A DNA stretch of 64,000 bases from assembly GCA_937899075.1 (NCBI GenBank), contig CALDJX010000608.1, positions 1 to 64,000 on the forward strand, written 5' to 3'. How positions within the stretch are numbered: the first letter of the stretch is position 1; each line of letters opens with the position of its first letter. The notes beneath the pieces were generated by a model that worked only from the letters and a program-made list of their open reading frames with translations, did not search any database and was not told where the DNA came from. A program made the position numbers and the translations under genes. This DNA comes from an uncultured Planctomyces sp. Its GTDB lineage: Bacteria; Planctomycetota; Planctomycetia; Planctomycetales; Planctomycetaceae. Below are positions 51,888 to 60,591 of the stretch, piece after piece.

Positions 51888-54800
51888 TCAGAGCTTCTTA
51901 CCGCGTCTCGGCTTGTCGTCTGACTGAGAGTCGATCCGCCCGATCAACCTTTCGTAGGCCTTCAGCGAATCTTCCAGACGTTTCTGCAGATTTCGAATGT
52001 CCGAACTCTGAGCACTGGTCGCACGATGAATCGGCTCCAGCCACGCTCGCATCAGTTCAAACTGCTCACGCAACACGCCGGTGAACGCCTTCGGCAGCCG
52101 ATTCACGACGGTAATTCGATTCTCAATCGGCTCCCCGGATTCCGGCGACGTAGATCCCGATGCAGCAGGAGTCGACACGGGAGCGACCGATGCGACCGCG
52201 GCGGGTGAAGCAGCGGCAGACATCAACAGCTGAGTCAGGTCGCCAAACTGACTGCCCATGTCCCCGAATTTCGAAAGCCCGGAATCCAGCGACTGGCTGA
52301 TCGACGCCAGCCCGGCCTGCATCCCGTCGAGTTGTCCGGTCAGAGCTTCCACCATTGCATCGACGTCAGAAGTGTCGGCCACTTCCTTAGCAACAGGTTC
52401 TGCGATGGCCTCGGCGGAACGCTGCTCTGCCAACTGAGCGACACCGGTGGCCATGGCCTTGCGAATTGAATCCAGGCCGTCTGACAGTGTTCCCAACTGA
52501 GCGATCACTTGTCCCGTCTTATCGTCCGACGAGATGCCGCGCATCTTCACGTTCTGTCGGAACGCCCGCTTAATGTCGTCCCAACGCTCTTTTTCTTCGT
52601 CCGTCATCAACTCGGTCAGTTCTCTGAACTTGAGCAGGTTGGCTTCGGTGCCGGACGTCAGTGTCTGAGCATCATTTTCGTAGTTCGATACAATCAACGC
52701 CGTGAGTTCGGCATCGTTCATCACCGAGACAACTTTCTCAGCGATGCGGTTCATGTTTCGGTAAGAGCCCTGCAACTTGAACGAAGGCTCTGTGCGGTAA
52801 TCATCCGACTGCGCCGCCGAGCGAATGTATTCCTTATTCACGGCAAGGATTACATCGCGAACCCTCATCAGCTTCTGCATCGTGCTGACAAGTTCGTTGA
52901 TTTCTTCCAGCGAATAATTGCCTTCGAGTTCGATGCCGTCGCGCGGCTCGTTGTTGGCCATGGCGATGATTGCGTAAACGTCTTTCTGGCTGCGGCTGGC
53001 CAGTTTGCTGAGCACTGGATTCGACGTCAGACAATTTTCGAGATAGCTCATCTCAAAGGCGTCGCTGGTTTCTCCGATGATCTCGCCAAGGTTGTAGATG
53101 TCGGCCCGGTTGGAAAGCATGTCCGGAATCTGAAACTTCTCGCCGCTTTCCGTGTACGGGTTCCCGGCCATGACGACGGCGACCTTGCGGCCTCGCAGAT
53201 CGTAGGTTCGCGAGCGGCCTTTGTAGACGCCTTCAATTTTCCGTTGAGCGTCGCACAACGAGATGAACTTCTGCAGGAATTCAGGATTCGTGTGCTGAAT
53301 GTCGTCGAGATAAATCATGACGTTATCGCCCATTTCGAGAGCGAGATTCAGCTTCTCAACTTCCTCACGAGCACCGGCGTTTGTAGTTTCGGTGGGATCA
53401 AGCGACGTCACGTTGTGCCCCAACGCCGGCCCGTTGATCTTCATGAAGATCAGTCCGAGGCGATTCGCGATGTACTCCATCAGCGTGGTCTTACCGTAAC
53501 CCGGCGGCGAGACCAGCAGCAGCAACCCCATCAGGTCCGTCCGCTTTCCTTCGCCGGCCGCGCCGATCTGCTTCGCCAGGTTGTCTCCGATCAGCGGCAG
53601 ATAGACCTCATTCAGCAGCCTGTTTCGAACGAACGACGTCAGCACGCGAGGGCGAAACTCGTCGAGTCTCATGTCTTCCCGATGTGACTCGACAATGTCT
53701 CGTTTCAGCTCAACGTACGCGTTGAAGCGAGGGACGATGACCCGGCTGAAATGGTCGAGTCGATGCGTGAACCGGTTGTAGTTTAAGTGGTAAGTCCCGC
53801 CGTCGATGACCGGATGGCTGCCGACAATGCCGGGCAGTTCGTCGTCAACCTGTCCGTCGATGAACTGTTTTCCGTCCGGCTTACCCGGCATCAGAATCAA
53901 GGCGATTTCGTCGACGTAATCGGTTAGTTTGGCATCGTCCTGAGTCGCCACGAAGGCCTGCACCCAGTTTCGCAACAGGCCAAAGCAACTGCCTGCGTCG
54001 CGATGCACCGCGTCGACGGACTTTTCGAAGGCGCTGTCGAAGTCGTTTCGCTTCAGATGAGTTCGAAACTCGTCGGCAAGACGATGGGCGACTGCACCGA
54101 CGGAAAATTGTCCGCCAGTCGTCAGTTCTGCAAACAGGTAATCGGCGGCTTCGCTGACATACTCTTCTTCAAATAACGAGGACTCGTCGACGAATTCTGT
54201 CAGCCAGGAGCTGATCTCGGAAATGTAGGCGGCCCGCCCTTCGACATCATTGAACACTTTGACGATGGCTCCGACTCCGGCGAGTCGAGCGTTCATCAAC
54301 GCCTTGGATTTCTTGTCGCCGAACGCGTGCCAGTAGAGGCTCGCCAGTGCTCGCGCTCGGGTGTGATACTTCAGCAACCCGATCTTCTGTTGCATCTTCG
54401 CCAGCGACGTCAGCATGTTTGCCGCGTCGGCGTCGTGCACGCCCTTGGTGTACGACTCGCTGTATCGCGGACCCATAAACTTCTGCACGAAAGCCAGTCG
54501 CTCCTCATCAGAAAACTTCAGCAGTTCTTCGGCCGTTGGCATTTCCTCAACGCCGAGCGAACGGAGCATCTGATACGCCAGATACTCTCCGCGATAGACA
54601 TCGCGGTTCTCCGAGGGCACCTCTTGCGTCGACACATCGTCCATCGACAGCAGTCGCTCATCAGCGATCGGTTCGAAAAAGTTTGTGCCAGTCAGGTGAA
54701 GACACATTTCGCCGTCACGCGTGACCGTCGTCAGATCGAGAGCCTGCACATTGACCGAGAACAAGTGCGTGCCGAGCCGAATTGTGTTTTCGCCTTCGAC

Positions 54801-57350
54801 AAACAGTTCGCTGCGGTCTTTCAGCTGCCGAACGGCGTCTTCGCGGATCGTCTTCAGGCGACTTTGGATGTCGTCGACTTTGACGCTGTCGTCGAGGTCG
54901 CGCAACTGCTCGATGATGTCGCGGACCTTTTCGATCATCAGGTCCGACGCGAAGTAGCCATTGATATCGTTGATCGTTTTAAAACTGGCAACGCGCGTCT
55001 GAATTCCCTTCAGAACGCGTTCGGCGGCACTCATTAGCGAGTTCGCACGCTTGTTTCGCGACTCGACCAGTGCCAGTTTTCGAGACTCAAACGCGTTGTA
55101 GACTTCTTCGCGTTTCTCAGTGAGCTGCAGGATAAATTCGTCGAACTCTGCGAATCGTCCTTCCAGTTCTTCGAGCTGGATCATGACCTTCGTCAGGAAC
55201 TCTTCGCACTTCTCTGGAGAGTCGCAGATGTCGAGGTAGTTGACGACGGCCTGATTCAACAGCTTCATCTGCGAATTGAATTCGGCGACGCCTTCGACTG
55301 ATGCCAGCTCCTTAATCTTCTTCTTCAGAACCGCTCGGGCCTGGTTTACCGTCGAGAAGATCGCTGAGATGTTGTCGATAATCGCTGTTCGATGAGTTGC
55401 GTCGTCGATCTTCAGATTGCTGACGATTTCGATCAGCATCTCCAGCTCGCTGGCACTTTTCGCAATGTCTTCTTCAAGCTGCTTCGCGTCGGTGACCTTG
55501 GTCAGGTCGTCGATTCGCGATTGCTCTTCCCGCACCTTGTCGTCGTAAGGCTGCAGCGATTCCGGCCGCAAGAGGAACTCAACACAGTGCCTGGATAGTC
55601 GATCGGTTTGCTTGGCGACGTCGGTCTCAAGGGCTTCTGCCAGGTCCAGATCGACGTAGCGGAGATCTCGCAGCGAGATAATGTCGCCACGAACGCCGCG
55701 CAGATCGCTCAGCGAAGCCACGAAGTCGTCGATGTGGTCAAAGCGGCGCTGTCTGATCTGAGTCAGGATCTCTTTGGTTCGAGTCTGAGTCTGTTTTGTC
55801 TGTTCGGTGGTGTTCTGCCGAACGCGGACAACCTTGTCGAATTCGTCGATCGCCGCCGTCGCAGCCGCTTTGACGTCGGAGAGTACTTCGGCAAGATTGA
55901 ATGTGTCTTCGCGGTTGATCCAGAAATAGGAGTCGATCGTGTCGCCAGACAGCTTGACCAGATCGAGGTAAAGGCCGGCGTACGAGTCGTCACGGTGGAT
56001 GAGATTCAGGACTTCGTGACACTCCGCCATGCCGCGAACGATGTCTTTATTTCCGATCTTCCCGAGGAACGAACCGTCCTGCGTGTGAGGGACGAAGTCC
56101 TCGCCGACGTAAGGCGTTTGCCAGATCTGGATCGCGTGGTGTTTCTGCGGATCGTCCTGAGACTTGAAGCAAAGCAGTTCGCCAGCTTCGAACAGCGCAA
56201 GGCCGCTGCAGATGATCGGCGTGTCAACCTGCTGGCTGATCAGGTTGTACGGAAGCAACGCGTACGTGCCGGACTCGCGGTTGTAAAAGACGTAAAGATA
56301 GTCTTCGCCGTTCGGTGCGGGGATCACCCGTTCGAACAACATGTCTGTCAGACCGTTGTCGAATGTCTTGTACTCGCCGGTCTGCAGGTAGTACCCGTTT
56401 GAAAAGATCAGACCGTGATCATCCGGCAGCAGCACACACGCATCTTTAACCGCGTCGAGCCTCAGAGCCTGCTGCAGCTTCTCGTTGAAGACGATGTGCC
56501 GAAAGTTTGTTTCCTGGTACGGACGAATCTTCAACAGGATGATATTGCCGACGATGGCGTAGTAGATTTCCGCATCGTCGAGCGTCTGATCTTTGTTGTC
56601 GACGTCTTCGGCATAGATGCCTTCGCCCGTGTTCGTGCTGTCTTCAACTTTGATCGTGAGATCGCCGCCGACCGTTTCGACGAAGACGCGATTCTCGATT
56701 GAGATGTGAGGATGTTCGCCCGACTGATGAAGTTCGCGGTGCGTGCGTTTCCACTCGAAGCCGTGCTGCGGGGGAAACTTGAATTCATGATCGCTGCGAT
56801 TATCGACATACCGCAGCGAGTCCTGACCTTCGATCACCCACTTGAATGTCTTGATCTCGCCGACACTCTTGCCAACGCGGAAGACCATGTAGAGGTGCGG
56901 GCCGCGGACGGCGAACTTGGCAAAAACCGCATTCTTGTAGTAGCGGAAGAGGTCTTTGAAGTCCTTCTCAAAGTCTTCGTTGCCGATCAGGTCGAGCGGT
57001 TCAGCATGAAACGTCTGCTCTTCGAAACGATAGACGGCGAAGACGTCCTGCAGATCGGTTTCCGTTTTGAGCCCGAAGTGGACGTTGTATCCGAGCAGGA
57101 TCCGATTACCGACGGCCAGCAGATCCCGCGCGACACAGTTGTGGTCGGTCGTGATCCTTTCGGTACTCAGCAGAACCGTATCAATCGAGCCGAAGACGTC
57201 TTTGCGAGCGTCGTTCAGCTGGTCGAGCCGCGAACGCAGCTCCTTCCCGCAGTTGACCAAACGATTACGAATGATCTCGTACGTGCTGCTTTCGAGGCCA
57301 ACCGACGTTTCAGTGCTCTCGGCCGAGCTGTCAGGTTGTTCTTCAGACAT
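51888..57350 (-). CDS. Giant AAA+ ATPase of the DUF3686 'DNA repair ATPase' type, 1820 aa
   Basis: The largest protein here. The first 450 residues are a beta-rich domain unlike known folds (with repeats such as YLQTGEYKTFDNGLTD, shortened YLQTGEYKT). Residues about 490-860 are coiled coil rich in Glu, Asp and Arg. After a helical middle part comes an AAA+ module: Walker A SPPGYGKTTL at about 1280, Walker B VMIYLDDIQHT at about 1343, then VMAGNPYTESGEKF in a sensor position. The last 120 residues are Ala/Ser-rich. This matches the DUF3686 family by memory of its architecture; the family's role is not established. The ATG at 57350 is preferred over a TTG five codons upstream. It follows the flotillin gene by about 100 bases. 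Confidence 0.82.
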   Translation of the reverse strand: MSEEQPDSSAESTETSVGLESSTYEIIRNRLVNCGKELRSRLDQLNDARKDVFGSIDTVLLSTERITTDHNCVARDLLAVGNRILLGYNVHFGLKTETDLQDVFAVYRFEEQTFHAEPLDLIGNEDFEKDFKDLFRYYKNAVFAKFAVRGPHLYMVFRVGKSVGEIKTFKWVIEGQDSLRYVDNRSDHEFKFPPQHGFEWKRTHRELHQSGEHPHISIENRVFVETVGGDLTIKVEDSTNTGEGIYAEDVDNKDQTLDDAEIYYAIVGNIILLKIRPYQETNFRHIVFNEKLQQALRLDAVKDACVLLPDDHGLIFSNGYYLQTGEYKTFDNGLTDMLFERVIPAPNGEDYLYVFYNRESGTYALLPYNLISQQVDTPIICSGLALFEAGELLCFKSQDDPQKHHAIQIWQTPYVGEDFVPHTQDGSFLGKIGNKDIVRGMAECHEVLNLIHRDDSYAGLYLDLVKLSGDTIDSYFWINREDTFNLAEVLSDVKAAATAAIDEFDKVVRVRQNTTEQTKQTQTRTKEILTQIRQRRFDHIDDFVASLSDLRGVRGDIISLRDLRYVDLDLAEALETDVAKQTDRLSRHCVEFLLRPESLQPYDDKVREEQSRIDDLTKVTDAKQLEEDIAKSASELEMLIEIVSNLKIDDATHRTAIIDNISAIFSTVNQARAVLKKKIKELASVEGVAEFNSQMKLLNQAVVNYLDICDSPEKCEEFLTKVMIQLEELEGRFAEFDEFILQLTEKREEVYNAFESRKLALVESRNKRANSLMSAAERVLKGIQTRVASFKTINDINGYFASDLMIEKVRDIIEQLRDLDDSVKVDDIQSRLKTIREDAVRQLKDRSELFVEGENTIRLGTHLFSVNVQALDLTTVTRDGEMCLHLTGTNFFEPIADERLLSMDDVSTQEVPSENRDVYRGEYLAYQMLRSLGVEEMPTAEELLKFSDEERLAFVQKFMGPRYSESYTKGVHDADAANMLTSLAKMQQKIGLLKYHTRARALASLYWHAFGDKKSKALMNARLAGVGAIVKVFNDVEGRAAYISEISSWLTEFVDESSLFEEEYVSEAADYLFAELTTGGQFSVGAVAHRLADEFRTHLKRNDFDSAFEKSVDAVHRDAGSCFGLLRNWVQAFVATQDDAKLTDYVDEIALILMPGKPDGKQFIDGQVDDELPGIVGSHPVIDGGTYHLNYNRFTHRLDHFSRVIVPRFNAYVELKRDIVESHREDMRLDEFRPRVLTSFVRNRLLNEVYLPLIGDNLAKQIGAAGEGKRTDLMGLLLLVSPPGYGKTTLMEYIANRLGLIFMKINGPALGHNVTSLDPTETTNAGAREEVEKLNLALEMGDNVMIYLDDIQHTNPEFLQKFISLCDAQRKIEGVYKGRSRTYDLRGRKVAVVMAGNPYTESGEKFQIPDMLSNRADIYNLGEIIGETSDAFEMSYLENCLTSNPVLSKLASRSQKDVYAIIAMANNEPRDGIELEGNYSLEEINELVSTMQKLMRVRDVILAVNKEYIRSAAQSDDYRTEPSFKLQGSYRNMNRIAEKVVSVMNDAELTALIVSNYENDAQTLTSGTEANLLKFRELTELMTDEEKERWDDIKRAFRQNVKMRGISSDDKTGQVIAQLGTLSDGLDSIRKAMATGVAQLAEQRSAEAIAEPVAKEVADTSDVDAMVEALTGQLDGMQAGLASISQSLDSGLSKFGDMGSQFGDLTQLLMSAAASPAAVASVAPVSTPAASGSTSPESGEPIENRITVVNRLPKAFTGVLREQFELMRAWLEPIHRATSAQSSDIRNLQKRLEDSLKAYERLIGRIDSQSDDKPRRGKKL

Positions 57351-57452
57351 CGTCGAAGTATCCAATCTTTACGTGCGTTTGGTGGCGACTCCCCTTTGGA
57401 ATGGCAGAAGCGGCGCAACCCATCGCTGCGCCGCTTGCGTGCCCGTTGTCAC

Positions 57453-59576
57453 TTACGCGTTGGGTACGTCCGATGATCCGCCAGCCAGTGATGCGATCTT
57501 GCGATTCGCGATCGACGTTCCGGCGACCGTGTCGAGCATTCGTGTCAGCTCAGAACGAGACTCGTCAGTGTCGGCCAGCGTCAACAGTTTCCCGATCAGA
57601 GCTGTCACCGACAGGTCTTTCACATCTTCAAAACTGACGTTGAACTGGCTGGCAAACGAGGTCAGCTTCGTCCGGAAGTATTCGGGATCGCCGTTGAAGA
57701 ACGTCTGCTTAATGTCGGTCACCGTTTCGCTGTTATGAACGAACCTGTCGACTGACTTGCCGGCTTTGATGGAACCAACGATCTGATCGAAGAACGTCGA
57801 CTCTCCACCGACGATGTCGATGCGGGCCGTTTTCAGAGCTTCGCCGACGATGTTCGACTGAGCTTCCGCGATGTCCTTCTGAGTATGAATCGCGGCGATT
57901 TCGATTTCCTTGTCCTTGTTCAGCCGCAGCTTGAATTCTTCGTGCTCTCTGCCGACGCCGTCGAACAGCTTCATAGCTTCGGCCTTCTCCTGAATGCCGT
58001 TCGCTTCTGAAGTGAACTTGAGCTGCATGACCGTCGCTTCGGCAGCGCCTTCTTTCTCGATGCCAACCGCTCGCGCTTCCTGCCCTTTCGCTTCGGCAAC
58101 GGCTTTCTTCTGGAGAACGTTTGCTTCCGCCGTGCCGGTTCGCTCAATCGCTTCGGCTTTGGCGACCATGACTTCGGCATCGGCAAGCCCGATCGCGGCG
58201 TGATCAGCAGCTTTGGCTTCGGCCAGCATTTTTGTGGCCGAGGTGTCTTTCTCAGCGGACGCTCGGCGAGCTTCTGCTTCGACAACAACCTGCTCGGCCG
58301 TCAGGTCAGCAGCTGTCTTGGACGCTTCGGCGGCTTTAACCTGCTTGACGAGTTGTTCCTGAGCGTCCATCTCGGCCAGTGTAATGGCGACTGTCTTTTG
58401 CCGATCTGCGCCCATGAACGCTTCGGTATTTTTGATGCGTTCCTGTTCTTCCACGACGGCTCGTTCGACGGCGACGCGTTCGCGGATCACTTCCTGGATA
58501 TTCTTCTTTTCGATTTCGATCGCTTTTTCTTTTTCGATCGAAGCCAGACCGACGACTCGCTCGCGTTCGGTCATCTCGAGTTCACGATCGCGGATAACTC
58601 GTTCCTGCTCGACTCCGTCGGTTCGTTCTTTGCTTCGTTGCGCGACGAGCACCTGACGTTGCTTGTTTTCTTCCTGGACGGCAATTTCTTCCGCAGCGCG
58701 AATTCGAGCAGTTTCGGCCTTCAAGTGTTCTTCTTCCTGGACCTTGGCAGCTTCGGCCTGCTCACGGGATGTGATGGTTGCAATTTCTCGTTTCTGTTTT
58801 TCGACGGCTTCGACTCGCTGTTTTTCCAGTTCCAGGATTGCTTCCTGAGCTTCCACATCCTGCTTCTTCAGCGTCTTTTCTTTTTCACGTGTGAACTGGT
58901 TTTCCTGGACTTTTTCGAGTGCCGTCAACTGCGTGATTTTCTTGATGCCTTCTGCGTCAAGAATGTTGTTCGGGTTGAGCCGTTCCAGCGGAGTCTGTTC
59001 CAGATAGTCGATCGCGCAGTCATCGAGCACATAACCGTTGAGGTCCGTACCGATGACTCTCAGAATCTGCTCTTTGAACTGATCCCGTTCGGTGTAGAGC
59101 TTCACGAATTCAAAGTTCTTACCGACCGTCTTCAACGCTTCAGAGAACTTCGCCTCGAAGAGTTCTTCGAGTTTGTCCTGCTCGGATGCGCGACGAGGTC
59201 CGATGGTTTCTGCAACCGTCTTGATGTCTTCAGGCTGATTGTTCACTCGGATAAAGAACGTAACTTTGATGTCGGCCCGCATGTTGTCCTGACAGATCAG
59301 GCCGTCCTCGCCGTCTCGAGCGATCAGTACGCGTTTGACGGACAGGTCCATCAGGTGCGCTTCCTGAATCAACGGTACGACAATCATGCCTCGGCCAGTG
59401 ATCGTCGCCAGCCCGCCGACACCCGTTCGGACGATGGCTTCTTCCGGTCCAGGCTTTCGGTAGAACTTCGAGAACGCCGTGATAAAACCGACAAACAACA
59501 CCAGCAGCGCCAGGCCTCCGAAGAAGAAGACCATCAGTTGCTCTGTGTCCATTCCGAAAACGTTGCCTAGCAGCAT
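57453..59576 (-). CDS. Flotillin/YqiK-like SPFH (band 7) protein, 707 aa
   Basis: Membrane scaffold of the stomatin/prohibitin/flotillin superfamily. One N-terminal helix (about 12-36, LMVFFFGGLALLVLFVGFI) is followed by the SPFH domain at about 40-200 (PGPEEAIVRTGVGG, VPLIQEAHLMDLSVKR, FFIRVNNQPEDI). A very long Glu/Lys/Ala-rich coiled coil runs about 205-560 with AEAKAADHAAIG-like flotillin Glu-Ala repeats. A short C-terminal region (about 570-707) ends SDVPNA. The length and its OB-fold neighbour resemble E. coli YqiK/YqiJ. AAGGA eight bases before the ATG supports the start, which lies two bases after the previous stop. Confidence 0.93.
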   Translation of the reverse strand: MLLGNVFGMDTEQLMVFFFGGLALLVLFVGFITAFSKFYRKPGPEEAIVRTGVGGLATITGRGMIVVPLIQEAHLMDLSVKRVLIARDGEDGLICQDNMRADIKVTFFIRVNNQPEDIKTVAETIGPRRASEQDKLEELFEAKFSEALKTVGKNFEFVKLYTERDQFKEQILRVIGTDLNGYVLDDCAIDYLEQTPLERLNPNNILDAEGIKKITQLTALEKVQENQFTREKEKTLKKQDVEAQEAILELEKQRVEAVEKQKREIATITSREQAEAAKVQEEEHLKAETARIRAAEEIAVQEENKQRQVLVAQRSKERTDGVEQERVIRDRELEMTERERVVGLASIEKEKAIEIEKKNIQEVIRERVAVERAVVEEQERIKNTEAFMGADRQKTVAITLAEMDAQEQLVKQVKAAEASKTAADLTAEQVVVEAEARRASAEKDTSATKMLAEAKAADHAAIGLADAEVMVAKAEAIERTGTAEANVLQKKAVAEAKGQEARAVGIEKEGAAEATVMQLKFTSEANGIQEKAEAMKLFDGVGREHEEFKLRLNKDKEIEIAAIHTQKDIAEAQSNIVGEALKTARIDIVGGESTFFDQIVGSIKAGKSVDRFVHNSETVTDIKQTFFNGDPEYFRTKLTSFASQFNVSFEDVKDLSVTALIGKLLTLADTDESRSELTRMLDTVAGTSIANRKIASLAGGSSDVPNA

Positions 59577-59578
59577 AG

Positions 59579-60208
59579 TTACGTTCCTTTTTCAGCCCGC
59601 TTGATCAGATAAACATTCTGTTCCCGTTGGAAACCGACGATCACCGCTTCGTCGCCTCGAGTCAGGCCAAATTCTTCGGCTCGAACTCGCAGCTTGAGAG
59701 GGGCTCCGTCGGTCGAGTACTCCGCCTCGCCGAATGATTCAGTTACTTCGCTGGTGGTTACCTTGCAGTTTCCACCGATCAGGTCTTTTGCCAGGTTCAC
59801 TTCTTTAGGATCGAAGCGGCCTCGCAAAGGTTGTGTCAAACATTTGGTAATGAAGACCGCGATTCCCGTGTCTCGCAGAATCGCCAGCCCGTCGCTCGCC
59901 AGTTCAAGATTTGGATGCGCCACCGGGCTGTTGATCAGCCGCGAAGCCATCCATCCGGTTAACGCAAAAACGCTCAGCCACAGCATCGTCGGCACGCTGC
60001 CGATGTTCAGCCACTTCAGCGGAATGAATCCAACCTGAAGAATTGACGCGTCCACGTCGGCATCGAGATCGAAGTCCAGGTCAAAGTCGAGTATGTCCAT
60101 GTCGAGAGCGCCCAGCATGACCAGGCACCAGTACCCGCAAACCAGAATCAGCAGGATCGTCGCGGGGTAAGACGGCCAGGAAAAACAGCCTTCGATAAAC
60201 TGATCCAC
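59579..60208 (-). CDS. OB-fold membrane protein, YqiJ/NfeD-like, 209 aa
   Basis: Partner type for flotillins. Two or three membrane segments are visible: about 14-34 (ATILLILVCGYWCLVMLG) and one at about 70-90 (TMLWLSVFALTGWMAS). Between them is a striking Asp-rich stretch (MDILDFDLDFDLDADVDA). The C-terminal part (about 125-205) has the OB-fold pattern LIGGNCKVTTSEVTES, GDEAVIVGFQREQNVYLI. GTG at 60208 is chosen: AGGAG lies eight bases upstream; a frame open to 60238 lacks a comparable site. It heads the flotillin/ATPase operon. Confidence 0.82.
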   Translation of the reverse strand: MDQFIEGCFSWPSYPATILLILVCGYWCLVMLGALDMDILDFDLDFDLDADVDASILQVGFIPLKWLNIGSVPTMLWLSVFALTGWMASRLINSPVAHPNLELASDGLAILRDTGIAVFITKCLTQPLRGRFDPKEVNLAKDLIGGNCKVTTSEVTESFGEAEYSTDGAPLKLRVRAEEFGLTRGDEAVIVGFQREQNVYLIKRAEKGT

Positions 60209-60591
60209 TGACAATTCTCCTGCCCGGTTCCAACCCAAAGGTCACGACATCGAAAACACGAATAACTGCATGTCACAAGTTTTTCGTGACAAGTAGCTTG
60301 CCGTCCGGGACCTGAATATTTCACGTCGGTCGTGAATTCAGGCAGTCTGCGATGCGGGGTGACACTCTGTCGGTTTTGAGAGACGATGCAAATATGCAGC
60401 ACGTTCCGGGCAGCGAAGCCGGGGAACGTGGAAACGCACGATTGGGATCACAAGTAATCTGCCACTCGCCAGGATAAACCGTCTGGCGCGATTACAACGG
60501 CAGCAAGAAGGGCTCACGCAGTTTTCGAAGACAACGTCAGGCGAAGCCATTCGGCGCGACCCGCCAGCTCACCCAGCGCCAAACTCGCAAT
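60209..60591. promoter_or_regulatory. Promoter region of the flotillin/ATPase operon with several inverted repeats
   Basis: 383 bases, no gene. Inverted repeats: TGTCAC-n9-GTGACA (60271-60291), a 12-bp bulged hairpin CCTGAAT..ATTCAGG (60311-60342) and CACGTTCC..GGAACGTG (60400-60430). It lies between the polytopic TPR gene (stop at 60592) and the operon, both on the minus strand. Confidence 0.6.
60271..60291. promoter_or_regulatory. Candidate operator palindrome TGTCAC-n9-GTGACA
   Basis: Two perfect 6-bp half-sites separated by nine bases, 63 bases upstream of the GTG start of the YqiJ-like gene. The form suits a dimeric regulator. Confidence 0.45.

Noticed and set aside
53699-59570. Long open frames antisense to the ATPase and flotillin genes (for example 58200-59570, 456 codons)
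   Set aside because: They mirror the Glu/Lys codon bias of the coiled coils on the other strand (Phe/Leu-rich products), have no ribosome site and no family resemblance.
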